A DNA stretch of 64,000 bases. Origin: Yersinia massiliensis. GTDB lineage: Bacteria > Pseudomonadota > Gammaproteobacteria > Enterobacterales > Enterobacteriaceae. Location: contig NZ_CP028487.1 in NCBI RefSeq assembly GCF_003048255.1, positions 4,922,002 through 4,986,001 on the forward strand, written 5' to 3'. The position numbers and the translations under genes are program-made. Positions 14,303 to 25,554 of the stretch are shown in pieces (position 1 is the stretch's first letter; every line of letters begins with the position of its first letter). A model generated the notes under the pieces. That model made no database searches. It saw nothing but the letters and a program-made list of their open reading frames with translations, and had not been told where the DNA came from.

Positions 14303-16171
14303 TTAAATCTCGACTTGCGTCCCGAGCTCAATCACTCGGTTAGGGGGGATCTCAAACTGATCGGCAGCCCGCAGTGCATTACGGCTAAGGGCAATAAACA
14401 GTTTGCCTCTCAGGAATAGATACCAAGGTCGCCGAGTTAAAATGAGCGATTCGTGGGACATAAAGAACGAGGTTTCCATCATCTGACACGGCAAGCCCTC
14501 TAGGCCGCAGCGGTGGAAAATTTCCTCCACATTCGGTGTTTCGCGCCAACCGTAGCTGGCAACCACTCGCCAGAAAGTCGGCGAGAGCTGCTCAATAGTC
14601 ACCCGTTTGACGTTATGTACGTAAGGGGCATCTTCGGTTCGCAACGTCAGTAACACAACCCGCTCATGTAGCACTTTGTTATGCTTAAGGTTATGCAGTA
14701 ATGCAAAAGGAATGACATTCATTGCCCGAGACATGTACACCGCAGTGCCTGTCACCCGTACAGGCGGTGATTTCTCTAGTGACGCAATCATCGCCTCCAG
14801 TGAATTACCGTGTTCGTGCATACGCCGTAGTAAGCTGAAACGCTCGCTCTTCCATGTGGTCATGATGATAAACATCACGAGACCGAGAGAAAGTGGCAAC
14901 CAACCGCCAGAGAACAATTTCAATGCGTTGGCTGAGAACATCGGAACATCGATAAGCAGCAAAACCACCAGCAGGCACCCGACAAAAGCACGGTTCCAGT
15001 GCCAATTTTTCAGCGCCACCGTACAGAACAGAATACTGGTGATAACCATCGTTCCCGTTACGGCAATACCGTAAGCGGCAGCCAAATTGCTGGAGCGTTC
15101 GAAGCCAACAATCACCAGTACGACCGCCAGATACAGCGTCCAGTTAATGACTGGAATGTAAATCTGGCCAGACTCCATTTCGGAGGTATGGATAATGCGC
15201 ATCGGCGGTAAATAGCCTAAACGCACAGCCTGCCGAGTGAGCGAGAAAACGCCGGAAATAACAGCTTGTGAAGCAATGACTGTCGCCAGTGTCGCCAGCA
15301 CTAGCAGTGGGATCAATGCCCAATCTGGCGCTAACAGGAAGAAGGGATTTTTGATGGCTTCAGGGTTCTTCAGTAATAATGCACCCTGACCAAAATAGTT
15401 CAGTACCAATGACGGTAACACCACGGTAAACCACGCTAAACGGATAGGGAATTTACCGAAATGCCCCATATCCGCATACAGCGCTTCCACCCCAGTTATC
15501 GCCAGTACCACTGCGCCAAGGGCATAAAATGAGACCGTTTTATATTCCGTAAAGAATGCTATCGCCCATTTTGGATTCAGTGCCGATAAAACTTCGGGAT
15601 TCGCGATAATACTGCGCAAACCGAGTAATGCCAGTGTTAGGAACCACACCAGCATGACGGGGGCAAAGAGTTTCCCAACGCTCCCCGTGCCGTGTTTTTG
15701 AATCACAAAAAGCAGCGTTAATACCGCAATAGAGCAGGGGACAATATAAGGATCAAGCGCAGGCGCGGCAATTTCTAACCCTTCAATGGCTGACATGACC
15801 GATATTGCTGGCGTGATGACAACTTCACCATAGAAGAAGCTGCCGCCAATCAGCCCAAGAATGACCAATATTGATGTGGTTCGGGAAGAGGTATTGCGCC
15901 CCGCTAAGGACATTAACGTTAAAATGCCCCCTTCACCGGCGTTATCCGCGCGCATCACGTAGGTGAGATATTTAACCGAGACGATCAGGATGAGCATCCA
16001 GAAAATCAGCGATAAAAAACCAAACACCACATCTGGGCGGACATCAAATCCATAATGACCAGAAAAGCACTCTCTCAAAGTATAGAGCGGGCTAGTCCCT
16101 ATATCCCCGTAAACGACCCCAATTGCTGCTAAGGTTACCGCCGATAAAGACTGTTTATGGTCTGTGCTCAT
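14303..16171 (-). CDS. kup: Low-affinity potassium uptake protein Kup (TrkD)
   Basis: The 622-residue K+:H+ symporter has exactly the E. coli length. The family signature [19 protein letters not shown] (about residues 18-36) starts the first membrane helix. About 12 helices run to residue 440 and a hydrophilic C-terminal domain of about 180 residues follows. It takes up potassium under acid or hyperosmotic stress. It is divergent from ravA; 16172-16482 between them (311 bp) holds only presumed promoters. It ends just upstream of the rbs control region. Confidence 0.97.
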   Translation of the reverse strand: MSTDHKQSLSAVTLAAIGVVYGDIGTSPLYTLRECFSGHYGFDVRPDVVFGFLSLIFWMLILIVSVKYLTYVMRADNAGEGGILTLMSLAGRNTSSRTTSILVILGLIGGSFFYGEVVITPAISVMSAIEGLEIAAPALDPYIVPCSIAVLTLLFVIQKHGTGSVGKLFAPVMLVWFLTLALLGLRSIIANPEVLSALNPKWAIAFFTEYKTVSFYALGAVVLAITGVEALYADMGHFGKFPIRLAWFTVVLPSLVLNYFGQGALLLKNPEAIKNPFFLLAPDWALIPLLVLATLATVIASQAVISGVFSLTRQAVRLGYLPPMRIIHTSEMESGQIYIPVINWTLYLAVVLVIVGFERSSNLAAAYGIAVTGTMVITSILFCTVALKNWHWNRAFVGCLLVVLLLIDVPMFSANALKLFSGGWLPLSLGLVMFIIMTTWKSERFSLLRRMHEHGNSLEAMIASLEKSPPVRVTGTAVYMSRAMNVIPFALLHNLKHNKVLHERVVLLTLRTEDAPYVHNVKRVTIEQLSPTFWRVVASYGWRETPNVEEIFHRCGLEGLPCQMMETSFFMSHESLILTRRPWYLFLRGKLFIALSRNALRAADQFEIPPNRVIELGTQVEI

Positions 16172-16482
16172 AGTTGATTTCTTTTTGCTAGAACGTCCAT
16201 AGCCTGATGTGTGCGTTTAAGAACCGCGAAACCCCGTTCTTTACCCCGTTCATTTTGATGATGGGTATAACTTGACGCCCACTAAAAGGCGCACAGTATG
16301 CACCATTTCAATAGATTGCCTACTCTTAAATAGTAATATGATAATGGTCAAAATGAGTCGGCTACAAATGTTCTGTAATACAAATATATTAGTAATCAAA
16401 GCGCTATCTTACTCAGAAAAAGAGGATTTATTTGCTCTTATCAGGTAAAAATCAATCAACTAACGGAACATGTAGAACAATT

Positions 16483-17991
16483 ATGGCGCAATCATCGCAA
16501 TTAGCTGAAAGAATCTCTCGATTGAGCAGTGCCCTTGAAAGTGGTCTGTATGAAAGACAGGAAGCTATCCGCCTGTGTTTATTAGCTGCGCTCAGTGGTG
16601 AGAGTGTCTTCCTGCTCGGTCCGCCGGGTATCGCTAAAAGCTTGATTGCTCGCCGCCTGAAATTTGCCTTCCGTCATGCCAGAGCATTTGAATACCTGAT
16701 GACTCGTTTTTCCACACCTGAAGAGGTATTTGGCCCGCTTTCCATTCAGGCACTAAAAGAAGAAGGGCGTTATCAACGCATGACCAGTGGTTACCTGCCA
16801 GAAGCTGAAATCGTCTTCCTTGATGAAATTTGGAAAGCTGGCCCCGCTATCCTGAATACCTTGTTGACGGCTATTAACGAACGGCGTTTTCGTAATGGTG
16901 ACCGAGAAGACAGTATCCCGATGCGCTTACTGGTGACTGCGTCCAATGAGCTACCCGATGCTGACAGTAGCCTAGAAGCACTTTATGACCGAATGCTGAT
17001 CCGCCTATGGCTAGATCGCGTACAAGAGAAGCAAAATTTCCGTTCACTGTTACTCAGCCGACAAAACGAAAATCATAATCCGGTGGCAGAAAACCTCAGT
17101 ATCAGCGATGAAGAGTTCCAACAGTGGCAACCTTTAATCGACAAAATTACCTTACCCGACCACTGTTTCGAGCTTATTTTTCAATTACGCCAGCAGCTCA
17201 GTGCACAAGAACATGCGCCTTACGTCTCTGATCGGCGTTGGAAAAAAGCATTGCGCCTACTGCAAGCCAGCGCTTTTTTCAGTGGCCGAACCGAAGTTAC
17301 CCCGATTGACTTAATTCTATTGAAAGATTGCCTGTGGCATGACCTCAGTTCCCTAAAACTATTGCAACAACAACTTGAGCAACTGTTAACGGAACAGGGA
17401 TATCAGCAGCATAGTTTACTCATGAAACTGCAAAATATTCATGGCCAATGGTTACAGCATCAACAACAACAAAGCGACCATCAAGCACTCACCGTAACTA
17501 AACAAAATGGTATGTTCAGCCGTAAACAGCAATATGTACTGCCAGAATCACTTACCGACAGTACGCTAACACTTTTGCTGCAAAAACCGCTTAACTTGCA
17601 TGATATTCAAGTCAATCACCTACAAATTGAGAAAGATGCTCTCGCTCAATGGTTAAGTAAAGGGGGCGTTTTACGCGCGAAGTTAAATGGTATCGGTTAT
17701 GCACAATCCATCGATGCAGAGATTGATGATCACCTACATATCACCGTATTAGATGTGAGTCGACAGTCATCAATACTCTCCCAGCCTGGCGCGGTGACCA
17801 CCAGCGTGCCGCCGGAGTTGCTGGTGGCATTAGCAGAACTTGAAAATAACCTGAACGAGCAACGGCGGTTATTCAGCCAGCATCAACCCTGTTTGTTCAC
17901 TCCTTCTGCTTGGCTGGCAAAAATAGAAGCGAGTCTGTTGCAGGTTGCAGAACAACTAAAACAGCAGCAACAAAAATTAAGTGGGCACTAA
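16483..17991 (+). CDS. ravA: MoxR-family AAA+ ATPase RavA
   Basis: The 502-residue protein has the AAA+ core with Walker A GPPGIAKS (about 42-49) and Walker B VFLDEIW (about 108-114). Sensor and arginine-finger regions run to about 290, and a C-terminal region contains the LARA domain that in E. coli binds the lysine decarboxylase LdcI. The ATG at 16483 ([14 protein letters not shown]) matches E. coli RavA; 17 further codons are open upstream. It is followed after 3 bp by viaA. RavA-ViaA acts as a chaperone-like pair linked to respiratory complexes and acid stress. Confidence 0.95.
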   Translation: MAQSSQLAERISRLSSALESGLYERQEAIRLCLLAALSGESVFLLGPPGIAKSLIARRLKFAFRHARAFEYLMTRFSTPEEVFGPLSIQALKEEGRYQRMTSGYLPEAEIVFLDEIWKAGPAILNTLLTAINERRFRNGDREDSIPMRLLVTASNELPDADSSLEALYDRMLIRLWLDRVQEKQNFRSLLLSRQNENHNPVAENLSISDEEFQQWQPLIDKITLPDHCFELIFQLRQQLSAQEHAPYVSDRRWKKALRLLQASAFFSGRTEVTPIDLILLKDCLWHDLSSLKLLQQQLEQLLTEQGYQQHSLLMKLQNIHGQWLQHQQQQSDHQALTVTKQNGMFSRKQQYVLPESLTDSTLTLLLQKPLNLHDIQVNHLQIEKDALAQWLSKGGVLRAKLNGIGYAQSIDAEIDDHLHITVLDVSRQSSILSQPGAVTTSVPPELLVALAELENNLNEQRRLFSQHQPCLFTPSAWLAKIEASLLQVAEQLKQQQQKLSGH

Positions 17992-17994
17992 TCG

Positions 17995-19461
17995 ATGCTC
18001 AGCTTGGCAACACTCGATCTGCTGCTTTCCATCAGTGAAAGTGAGCTAATTGAAGAGATGGTGGTGGGATTGCTGGCATCACCTCAATTGGCGCTATTTT
18101 TTGAAAAATTCCCGCGTATCAAACGCGCATTGATGAAGGATATTCCCGGCTGGAAGCAAAACTTGCAGCAACGTATCCGTGAGGCGAAAGTTCCCCCAAG
18201 CCTAGCGAATGAATTTGTCTTATACCAACAGAGCCTATTGGAGAGCAGTCCGCAATTTTATGCTCACCTGCCAGAGATAGTAGCGCAGTTGCAACAGATG
18301 CATTCTCCCTTCGCTGCGCAGGCGTATACATTGCTACAATCCGCTGATTTAGCAAGAAATCCACAAGTTGGCGATAGCCTACAAACGCTATTTTTGCAGC
18401 GTTGGCGCATCAGCCTCACGCTACAAACCATCACGATTCATCACCAACTGCTCGAGCAAGAACGAGAACAACTTTTAGCCGAATTACAACAGCGACTCGC
18501 GCTTAGTGGGGCGCTAGAACCCATATTGGCTACCAATGATGGTGCCGCTGGGCGGCTTTGGGATATGAGTCAAAGCCATCTACAGCGCGGTGATTATCAA
18601 TTATTACTGCAATACGGTGATTTTCTACAGCATCAACCTGAATTGCAGCAATTAGCTGAGCAATTGGGCCGTAGCCGTTCAGCTAAAGCACAACCCACAC
18701 CCGATGCACGCTACGAGCCCTATACCTTAATGGTGCGTCAGCCCGATACCGTGCCAGAAGAAGTTAGTGGCATTCATCAAAGCAATGATATTTTGCGGCT
18801 ACTACCAACAGAATTGGTGATGTTGGGGATGAGTGAACTGGAATTTGAGTTTTACCGCCGTTTACTGGAACGACGTTTGTTGACCTACCGTTTGCAGGGG
18901 GATAACTGGCAGGAAAAAACCTTACAACGGCCCGTTAGCCTGAAGAGTCACGATGAACAACCGCGCGGCCCTTTTATTGTTTGCGTGGATACTTCAGGCT
19001 CCATGGGGGGATTTAACGAACAGTGCGCCAAGGCATTTTGCTTGGCACTACTGCGTATTGCTTTGGCTGATAATCGCCGCTGTTACATCATGCTATTTGC
19101 TAGCGAAATCATTCACTACGAATTATCGTCAGCCAGCGGCATTGAACAAGCGATACGTTTTCTCAGCCAGCATTTTCATGGTGGTACTGATTTAGCCGCT
19201 TGCCTCGCCAGTACGTTAAACAAAATGGAGGAGAGAGAGTGGTATGACGCTGATGCAGTGATCATTTCAGACTTCATTGCCCAACGGCTACCCGATGAGT
19301 TGATCCGCAAGATAAAAATCCAGCAACAAGCACACCAACACCGTTTCCATGCTGTGGCAATGTCGGCCTATGGCAAGCCCGGTATCATGCGTATTTTTGA
19401 TCATATTTGGCGCTTTGATACAGGCTTAAAAAGCCGCTTAATGCGCCGCTGGAAACGTTAA
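17995..19461 (+). CDS. viaA: VWA-domain protein ViaA, partner of RavA
   Basis: The 488-residue protein has a long helical, Gln-rich N-terminal half and a C-terminal von Willebrand A domain. The MIDAS motif DTSGSMGG sits near residue 330, with further metal-site elements GGTDLA and IISDF. It lies 3 bp behind ravA, so the pair is cotranscribed. ViaA stimulates the RavA ATPase in E. coli. Its last 4 bp overlap the convergent gene at 19458. Confidence 0.95.
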   Translation: MLSLATLDLLLSISESELIEEMVVGLLASPQLALFFEKFPRIKRALMKDIPGWKQNLQQRIREAKVPPSLANEFVLYQQSLLESSPQFYAHLPEIVAQLQQMHSPFAAQAYTLLQSADLARNPQVGDSLQTLFLQRWRISLTLQTITIHHQLLEQEREQLLAELQQRLALSGALEPILATNDGAAGRLWDMSQSHLQRGDYQLLLQYGDFLQHQPELQQLAEQLGRSRSAKAQPTPDARYEPYTLMVRQPDTVPEEVSGIHQSNDILRLLPTELVMLGMSELEFEFYRRLLERRLLTYRLQGDNWQEKTLQRPVSLKSHDEQPRGPFIVCVDTSGSMGGFNEQCAKAFCLALLRIALADNRRCYIMLFASEIIHYELSSASGIEQAIRFLSQHFHGGTDLAACLASTLNKMEEREWYDADAVIISDFIAQRLPDELIRKIKIQQQAHQHRFHAVAMSAYGKPGIMRIFDHIWRFDTGLKSRLMRRWKR

Positions 19462-20129
19462 TTCAATAAGCCGGCGCCGACGTTAATCGATAGCCCCAAT
19501 ATCGTCATATTAAAGATAAAGGATAAGACCGACTGCAATAACACCACGCGGCGAATATCCGACGTCCCAGTAGAAACATCCGCGGTTTGTGAAGCTACCC
19601 CAATCGTGAATGAGAAATAAAGAAAATCCCAATAGGAAGGGGTGGCAACCTCTTTAGGGAAAAGCAAAGGGAGAATGGTCTCTGACTTATCCCGAGGGAG
19701 ATAGAATAAATGGGCATAATGCATGGTAAATGCCGTCGGGAGTAATAACCATGACACCAACAACGTCAGCCCCGTCAGGATTAAATGAAATGCTTTGGCT
19801 GAACCTGACAATTGGTTTGCCGTACTCAATTCAAACAAAATCACCAGAATACTGGCTAAACACGCCATACTGACGATCGTCAAAACCATGGTGGCACTTT
19901 CATCTTGCACCTTAGCTATTTTGCCGATTTGGGCAGGGCTAGTACGTAACAGTTGCAACCATAGAAAGAGTAAATAGAGCCAAGCGGAAACATTCCAGCT
20001 CACCATCAAGCGCAATAAAAGTGTGTAATGCGTGGGTAGCAGAAAATATGTGATGACACCTGCGCCAGCTGAAAACAACAATCTTGGGCGAGCATGTAAA
20101 TAATGATGAAAGGGGTGAATTAGGGCCAT
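19458..20129 (-). CDS. DUF1345 family inner-membrane protein
   Basis: The 223-residue protein has about six hydrophobic segments (for example [43 protein letters not shown] and a final helix at [15 protein letters not shown]). It carries the DUF1345 hallmark [20 protein letters not shown] near residues 165-185, a stretch resembling the pore loop of two-helix ion channels. No function is established. It sits between viaA and asnA and is absent from this site in E. coli K-12. The overlap with viaA is 4 bp, tail to tail. Confidence 0.8.
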   Translation of the reverse strand: MALIHPFHHYLHARPRLLFSAGAGVITYFLLPTHYTLLLRLMVSWNVSAWLYLLFLWLQLLRTSPAQIGKIAKVQDESATMVLTIVSMACLASILVILFELSTANQLSGSAKAFHLILTGLTLLVSWLLLPTAFTMHYAHLFYLPRDKSETILPLLFPKEVATPSYWDFLYFSFTIGVASQTADVSTGTSDIRRVVLLQSVLSFIFNMTILGLSINVGAGLLN

Positions 20130-20224
20130 AACGTCAGCGACCTTGCATGTAGTTATATAAAGAAAACATGATACGAGGCATATAATTATGCCACCTACAG
20201 CATAGAGTAAAAAACGACTTACGT

Positions 20225-20262
20225 TAAAAAAACCCGCTACAGCTTATTCAGCAATAGCAGGT
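20225..20262 (-). terminator. asnA terminator
   Basis: On the minus strand CCTGCTATTGC, loop TGAATAA and GCTGTAGCGGG are followed by seven T. It ends transcription from asnA before the DUF1345 gene. Confidence 0.85.
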
Positions 20263-20284
20263 CTAAGGAGATAATATCCCTAAA

Positions 20285-20325
20285 ATACTTGACGTTGCAG
20301 CTAACCCCGTTGCTACGCCAAGTAT
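20285..20325 (-). repeat. Imperfect hairpin after asnA
   Basis: ATACTTGACGTTGCA and TGCTACGCCAAGTAT form a long stem with two mismatches, 8 bp after the asnA stop. It has a short T-run on the minus strand and may act as a first weak terminator or an mRNA stabiliser. Confidence 0.6.
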
Positions 20326-20333
20326 GAAGCGTA

Positions 20334-21326
20334 TTACAGCAGGCCAGCAACTTTCTCGCTAATCTCAGGCCCCCACACACCACATTGAACTTGACCAATG
20401 TGTTGTTGTTGCAGCAATAACATCACTAAACGGGATTGGCCAATACCGCCACCGATGGTTTGTGGCATTTCCCCCTTGAGCAGTGATTGGTGCCATTCCA
20501 GTTTTAAACGATCTTCATCAGCCGTAAGGGCGAGTTGGCGTTTAAGTGCCTCAGCATCGACGCGAATCCCCATGGACGAAATTTCGAAAGCATCTTCCAG
20601 CACAGGGTTCCAGACAATGATGTCACCGTTTAAGCCAGCAAAACCTTCCGCGCTAGGCGACGTCCAGTCATCATAATCTGGTGCACGCACATCATGGGAT
20701 TGACCATCGGCTAACTTGCCACCGATACCGATGAGGAAGACGGCACCCAACTCTTTAGCGATGGCACGTTCACGGCCTTTCGCATCCAAATCAGGGAAGC
20801 GAGAACGCAGGGTTTCGCTATGCACAAAATGAATCTGCTCTGGCAAGAATGGTTTGATACCAAATTCAGCGCTAGCAGCAGCTTCCGTTTCTTTTATGGC
20901 GGTATAAATCTTGTTAACGGTGGATTTCAGGTAGGCCAGGTTACGTTCACCATCCCCCATGACACGCTCCCAATCCCACTGATCAACATACACAGAATGA
21001 ATAGCACTCAGGCGATCTTCATCAGGACGCAATGCTTTCATATGGGTATACAGACCTTGATCAGCGCCAAAATCAAAACGCCCTAAGGTTTTACGTTTCC
21101 ACTTCGCCAATGAATGAACCACTTCAAAAGTAGCATCTGGTAAGGTTTTCACTTTGACCTGAACGGCTTTTTCAGAACCAGAAAGGTTATCTTGAGTACC
21201 ATCGCCCACGCGGCTCAGAATGGGTGCCTGAACCTCAATCAGACCCAATTGCTGTTCCAATTGGCGAGAAAAGAAGGATTTTACGAAGCTGATTTGTTGT
21301 TGTTTTTGGATAAATTGTTTTTTCAT
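20334..21326 (-). CDS. asnA: Ammonia-dependent asparagine synthetase AsnA
   Basis: The 330-residue enzyme makes asparagine from aspartate, ammonia and ATP. It belongs to the class II aminoacyl-tRNA synthetase-like fold, with conserved blocks [43 protein letters not shown] and [18 protein letters not shown] (motif 3-like). The start [14 protein letters not shown] at 21326 is chosen because the total then equals the E. coli length; 12 in-frame codons lie upstream. It is divergent from its activator gene asnC. Confidence 0.97.
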   Translation of the reverse strand: MKKQFIQKQQQISFVKSFFSRQLEQQLGLIEVQAPILSRVGDGTQDNLSGSEKAVQVKVKTLPDATFEVVHSLAKWKRKTLGRFDFGADQGLYTHMKALRPDEDRLSAIHSVYVDQWDWERVMGDGERNLAYLKSTVNKIYTAIKETEAAASAEFGIKPFLPEQIHFVHSETLRSRFPDLDAKGRERAIAKELGAVFLIGIGGKLADGQSHDVRAPDYDDWTSPSAEGFAGLNGDIIVWNPVLEDAFEISSMGIRVDAEALKRQLALTADEDRLKLEWHQSLLKGEMPQTIGGGIGQSRLVMLLLQQQHIGQVQCGVWGPEISEKVAGLL

Positions 21327-21451
21327 TGCCGTCTTCTCAATTCGTGGTTGCGTGTTATGCAAATTTGGTTATGCCGTTTGGCTTGTCATCGATTAAGCAA
21401 CAGAATGAGTATTAAATTCAATATCCAATAATAAATATTACCATTACAGTT

Positions 21452-21480
21452 TTAATCATTCATTTTTTTAGCGCTATAAT
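21452..21480 (+). promoter_or_regulatory. asnC promoter in the asnA-asnC divergent region
   Basis: -35 TTAATC (21452-21457) and -10 TATAAT (21475-21480) with 17-bp spacing precede asnC; the ribosome site is AGGGGG. AsnC activates asnA and represses itself from this 183-bp region in E. coli. Confidence 0.65.
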
Positions 21481-21509
21481 TGAATATTCAATAAAAAAAG
21501 GGGGCTATT

Positions 21510-21971
21510 ATGGGCGAAATTTATCAGATCGATAATCTCGATCGCGGCATCCTCAACGCATTAATGGAAAATGCACGTACACCCTATGCTGAATTAGCAA
21601 AAAATTTTGGTGTCAGTCCTGGCACCATTCATGTACGAGTAGAGAAAATGCGTCAGGCAGGCATCATCACCGGGGCTTGCGTGCATGTAAATCCAAAGAA
21701 ACTGGGTTATGACGTGTGCTGTTTTATCGGGATTATTTTAAAAAGTGCCAAGGATTACCCTTCAGCACTGAAAAAACTAGAAAGTTTAGAAGAAGTGACT
21801 GAGGCTTATTACACAACAGGGCATTACAGCATCTTTATCAAAGTGATGTGTAAATCAATCGACGCCCTTCAACAAGTACTTATCAACAAGATCCAGACGA
21901 TTGATGAGATCCAATCTACAGAGACACTCATTTCCCTGCAAAACCCCATCATGCGGACCATCGTGCCGTAA
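21510..21971 (+). CDS. asnC: Asparagine-responsive regulator AsnC (Lrp/AsnC family)
   Basis: The 153-residue protein has an N-terminal helix-turn-helix (LDRGILNALMENARTPYAEL to GVSPGTIHVRVEKM, about residues 9-50). The C-terminal RAM/ACT-like effector domain runs about 65-140 and binds asparagine in the family. It is divergent from asnA, which it activates when asparagine is scarce. mioC follows after 91 bp, and readthrough from asnC into mioC and towards oriC is known in E. coli. Confidence 0.96.
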   Translation: MGEIYQIDNLDRGILNALMENARTPYAELAKNFGVSPGTIHVRVEKMRQAGIITGACVHVNPKKLGYDVCCFIGIILKSAKDYPSALKKLESLEEVTEAYYTTGHYSIFIKVMCKSIDALQQVLINKIQTIDEIQSTETLISLQNPIMRTIVP

Positions 21972-21993
21972 TCCAATCATAACTATACCCACA

Positions 21994-22002
21994 TTATCCA
22001 CA
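21994..22002 (+). promoter_or_regulatory. DnaA box in the mioC promoter region
   Basis: A perfect TTATCCACA (within ACATTATCCACAGGTAG) lies about 60 bp before mioC. In E. coli the mioC promoter carries a DnaA box through which DnaA represses transcription into oriC. Confidence 0.8.
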
Positions 22003-22062
22003 GGTAGATCCCAGCTGATTCACAGCGTACAATACCGGCTCATTACTTCGGTTGGGTTCTAT

Positions 22063-22503
22063 ATGGCTGACATTACCTTGATCAGTGGCAGTACGCTTGG
22101 CAGTGCGGAATACGTTGCTGAACATTTAGCTGAGAAATTAGAAGAGGCGGGTTTCACAACAGAAACGCTTCATGGTCCAGAATTAGATGAACTCACGCTC
22201 AGTGGTATGTGGCTGATTGTCACATCAACCCATGGCGCAGGTGATCTACCCGATAACCTACAACCATTATTAGAACAAATCGAACAACAGAAGCCGGATT
22301 TGTCTCAGGTCAGTTTTGGTGCAGTTGGTTTGGGCAGTTCAGAATATGACACTTTCTGCGGTGCCATAAGACGATTGGATCAACAGTTGATCGTTCAGGG
22401 AGCAAAAAGGTTGGGTGATATTTTAGAAATTGACGTCATTCAACACGAAATTCCTGAGGATCCAGCTGAGGTATGGGTTAAAAATTGGATTAATTTGCTC
22501 TAA
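22063..22503 (+). CDS. mioC: Flavodoxin-like protein MioC
   Basis: The 146-residue flavodoxin-fold protein begins MADITLISGSTLGSAEYVAEHL, whose Ser/Thr-rich loop binds the FMN phosphate. Later loops STHGAGDLPDN and GLGSSEYDTFCGA match flavin-ring contacts. In E. coli MioC is needed as an electron donor for biotin synthase. The gene runs towards oriC, which starts within 30 bp of the stop codon, as in E. coli. A DnaA-box-like TTATCCACA lies upstream (21994-22002) in the mioC promoter region. Confidence 0.95.
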   Translation: MADITLISGSTLGSAEYVAEHLAEKLEEAGFTTETLHGPELDELTLSGMWLIVTSTHGAGDLPDNLQPLLEQIEQQKPDLSQVSFGAVGLGSSEYDTFCGAIRRLDQQLIVQGAKRLGDILEIDVIQHEIPEDPAEVWVKNWINLL

Positions 22504-22519
22504 TTTGCTTAAAGATCAC

Positions 22520-22790
22520 GCGAACGAATGTGTATAAGTATGCTTAAAAGCAGGGTAAAACCAGTATATATCCACATAACAACCTTGTGACCTCAAAGTG
22601 CCTGTGCATAACAGGCCATTTAGATCCCAGCTTATACGCAATAGGATCACCGATCATTCACAACAATAGATCGTCCTTAATCCTATGATCTTTCATGTGA
22701 ATAATCACTTATCCACAGAGGATCATGATCCTAATAAGAGATCTAATAAAGAGATCTTTAAATAAAAAGATCTTCTTTTAATTAAAGGCG
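22520..22790 (+). other. oriC: Chromosomal replication origin oriC
   Basis: The mioC-mnmG gap holds DnaA boxes at E. coli spacing: R4 TGTGTATAA (22529-22537), R3 ATATCCACA (22568-22576), R2 TGTGCATAA (22603-22611) and R1 TTATCCACA (22709-22717). Start-to-start distances R4-R2 (74) and R2-R1 (106) equal those recalled for E. coli. Three AT-rich 13-mers ending in GATC follow R1 (22731-22743, 22744-22756, 22760-22772), the unwinding element. GATC sites for Dam and SeqA are dense. In this window the unwinding side faces mnmG. Only R1 is a perfect consensus box. Confidence 0.96.
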
Positions 22791-22883
22791 ATCCTAAGCT
22801 ACTTGGTCGATCGTCTAAACTTGAGTAGAATCCCCCACCCCAGGGCAAACACAGAAATTCGCATAACGGCGAGGTGCAGTACC

Positions 22884-24773
22884 ATGTTTTATCCAGATCA
22901 ATTTGACGTCATCATCATTGGTGGTGGCCATGCCGGCACGGAAGCTGCAATGGCAGCGGCACGCATGGGACGTCAGACCTTATTGCTGACGCATAACATC
23001 GACACACTGGGACAGATGTCTTGTAACCCAGCGATTGGCGGTATCGGTAAGGGACATTTGGTCAAAGAGATCGATGCTCTGGGTGGCTTAATGGCAAAAG
23101 CAACCGACCTCGCCGGGATTCAGTTTAGGATACTAAACGGCAGCAAAGGGCCAGCGGTGCGAGCGACTCGTGCACAAGCAGACCGAGTGCTGTATCGCCA
23201 AGCTGTCCGTACCGCACTAGAAAATCAGCCTAACTTGATGATCTTCCAACAACCTGTAGAAGATCTCATCGTTGAAAATGATCGCGTTGTTGGTGCGGTC
23301 ACTAAAATGGGCCTTAAATTCCGTGCTAAAGCGGTTGTCCTCACGGTGGGGACTTTCCTTGATGGCAAAATTCATATTGGGCTAGAAAATTACAGTGGTG
23401 GCCGAGCCGGTGATCCGCCGTCAATCTCACTGTCACAGCGCCTCAGAGAATTACCACTACGTGTTAATCGCCTGAAGACAGGTACGCCGCCACGTATTGA
23501 TGCGCGAACCATCGATTTTAGCCAGCTGACTCCTCAGCTAGGTGATACACCTATTCCCGTATTTTCTTTCCTTGGTCATGCAGAACAGCACCCTGAGCAG
23601 ATGGCGTGCCACATCACTTATACCAATGAAAAAACGCATGAAGTGATCCGTAATAATCTCGATCGTAGCCCAATGTATGCAGGGATCATTGAAGGGATCG
23701 GGCCACGTTACTGCCCATCGATCGAAGACAAAGTTATGCGTTTTGCTGATCGTAATTCACATCAGATCTTCCTTGAACCTGAAGGCTTAACGAGTAACGA
23801 GATCTACCCGAATGGTATTTCAACCAGTTTGCCTTTCGATGTTCAAATGCAAATTGTCCGTTCGATGAAAGGGCTAGAAAACGCGCGTATTGTTCGACCA
23901 GGTTATGCCATTGAGTATGATTTCTTTGATCCACGTGATCTGAAACCAACGCTGGAAAGTAAATATATTCAAGGTTTGTTCTTTGCCGGACAAATCAATG
24001 GAACAACCGGCTATGAAGAAGCAGCGGCTCAAGGGCTGCTTGCTGGGCTTAATGCGGGCCGTTTTGCGAACGATGAAGACGGATGGTCACCTCGTCGTGA
24101 TGAAGCTTACCTTGGCGTGCTGGTGGACGATTTGAGCACCTTAGGCACCAAAGAACCCTATCGCATGTTTACCTCACGTGCAGAATATCGTTTGATGCTA
24201 CGTGAAGATAATGCCGATTTACGCTTAACCGAGATGGGGCGTAAGTTAGGGTTGGTTGACGATGAACGTTGGGCTCACTTTAGCCAGAAAATTGAGCAGA
24301 TCGAAAAAGAGCGTCAGCGCTTGCGTGATATTTGGGTGCATCCTAACTCAGAGAACGTTAATGAGATCAATGCATTATTGAAAGCACCATTGTCAAAAGA
24401 AGCAAACGGTGAAGAATTACTACGTCGTCCTGAAATTGACTACCGCTTGTTGACGACTTTGCCTTCTTTTGGTCCAACGCTAACGGACCCTCAAGCAGCG
24501 GATCAAGTTGAAATTCAAGTAAAATATGAAGGCTATATCGCCCGTCAGCAGGAAGAGATTGAAAAACAGTTACGCAATGAAAATACCTTATTGCCAGCCG
24601 ATCTCGATTATCGTCAGGTCTCTGGCTTATCGAATGAAGTCATTGCTAAGCTTAATGATCATAAACCTAACTCGATCGGGCAGGCTTCACGCATTTCTGG
24701 TATCACGCCAGCTGCTATCTCGATTTTGTTAGTCTGGTTAAAAAAACAGGGATTGTTGCGCCGCAGTGCATAA
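22884..24773 (+). CDS. mnmG: tRNA uridine-34 carboxymethylaminomethyl synthesis enzyme MnmG (GidA)
   Basis: The 629-residue FAD enzyme works with MnmE to form cmnm5U at tRNA wobble position 34. The dinucleotide fold [17 protein letters not shown] starts near residue 13. The block [17 protein letters not shown] carries a conserved cysteine, and [19 protein letters not shown] lies near 370-390. The C-terminal helical domain binds MnmE and tRNA. The ATG at 22884 gives the exact E. coli length; an upstream in-frame extension of 27 codons overlaps oriC and is rejected. It is the first gene leaving oriC. Confidence 0.97.
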   Translation: MFYPDQFDVIIIGGGHAGTEAAMAAARMGRQTLLLTHNIDTLGQMSCNPAIGGIGKGHLVKEIDALGGLMAKATDLAGIQFRILNGSKGPAVRATRAQADRVLYRQAVRTALENQPNLMIFQQPVEDLIVENDRVVGAVTKMGLKFRAKAVVLTVGTFLDGKIHIGLENYSGGRAGDPPSISLSQRLRELPLRVNRLKTGTPPRIDARTIDFSQLTPQLGDTPIPVFSFLGHAEQHPEQMACHITYTNEKTHEVIRNNLDRSPMYAGIIEGIGPRYCPSIEDKVMRFADRNSHQIFLEPEGLTSNEIYPNGISTSLPFDVQMQIVRSMKGLENARIVRPGYAIEYDFFDPRDLKPTLESKYIQGLFFAGQINGTTGYEEAAAQGLLAGLNAGRFANDEDGWSPRRDEAYLGVLVDDLSTLGTKEPYRMFTSRAEYRLMLREDNADLRLTEMGRKLGLVDDERWAHFSQKIEQIEKERQRLRDIWVHPNSENVNEINALLKAPLSKEANGEELLRRPEIDYRLLTTLPSFGPTLTDPQAADQVEIQVKYEGYIARQQEEIEKQLRNENTLLPADLDYRQVSGLSNEVIAKLNDHKPNSIGQASRISGITPAAISILLVWLKKQGLLRRSA

Positions 24774-24778
24774 CAATC

Positions 24779-24828
24779 CAATCTGGCTGTATCATGAGAT
24801 AATAATCAGTACAGCCAGATTGTTTTTT
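24779..24828 (+). terminator. mnmG terminator
   Basis: CAATCTGGCTGT and ACAGCCAGATTG form a perfect stem around a 20-nt loop, followed by six T. It lies just after the mnmG stop. Confidence 0.88.
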
Positions 24829-24933
24829 GCCTTATAAGCTAAAACGAACGATACAAACCTTCACCAAGCTCGATTATCATTTCCGTATTGGCCCATTAGA
24901 TGCTGACTGAACGTTTTGTCAGGGGATATTGTT

Positions 24934-25554
24934 GTGTTAAAAAAATTAGATTCACTACTCAACTCGGCAGGTATTGAGTTACCCGATCAGCAAAAATTAC
25001 AGCTGATAGGCTATGTCGAACTGCTGCATAAGTGGAACAAAGCTTATAATCTGACTTCTGTTCGTGATCCGATGCAGATGCTGGTCCGGCATATTTTGGA
25101 CAGTATTGTGGTTAATCCGTACCTACAAGGTCAGCGTTTTATCGATGTAGGGACGGGACCTGGGCTTCCAGGGATCCCTCTAGCCATTGTGCGTCCTAAT
25201 GCTCACTTTACATTGCTTGATAGCTTGGGTAAGCGTGTACGTTTTTTACGACAAGTACAGCATGAACTGGGTTTAAGCAATATCGAACCAGTGCAAAGTC
25301 GGGTTGAAGACTTCGCAGCAGAGCCGCCATTTGACGGTGTGATAAGCCGCGCATTCGCATCGCTACAAGATATGTTGTCTTGGTGTCATCACTTACCTGG
25401 CAAGCCTGAAGGGCGTTTTTATGCACTTAAAGGCGTTAGGCCAGACGATGAATTGTTGACCTTGCCTGAAGGTATCATTCTTGAGTCTGTTGTTCGTTTG
25501 CAGGTGCCTGAGTTAGATGGTGAACGTCATTTGGTCATTCTTAAGTCAAACTAA
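24934..25554 (+). CDS. rsmG: 16S rRNA (guanine-527-N7) methyltransferase RsmG (GidB)
   Basis: The 206-residue methyltransferase carries the SAM-binding motif [17 protein letters not shown] (about residues 69-85), with [15 protein letters not shown] before it and VISRAFASL after it. It methylates G527 in the 530 loop of 16S rRNA. The GTG start at 24934 is preferred to an upstream in-frame start (24916) because AGGGGA lies 8 bp before it and the length fits E. coli (207). It follows mnmG by 160 bp, after a terminator. Confidence 0.95.
   Translation: MLKKLDSLLNSAGIELPDQQKLQLIGYVELLHKWNKAYNLTSVRDPMQMLVRHILDSIVVNPYLQGQRFIDVGTGPGLPGIPLAIVRPNAHFTLLDSLGKRVRFLRQVQHELGLSNIEPVQSRVEDFAAEPPFDGVISRAFASLQDMLSWCHHLPGKPEGRFYALKGVRPDDELLTLPEGIILESVVRLQVPELDGERHLVILKSN

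Noticed and set aside
20285..20325. ERIC or insertion-sequence end near asnA
   Set aside because: The hairpin lacks the ERIC core motifs and no target duplication is visible; treated as a plain terminator-like structure.
22803..22883. Extended N-terminus of mnmG
   Set aside because: The extra 27 codons run back to the edge of oriC; the ATG at 22884 gives the exact known length.
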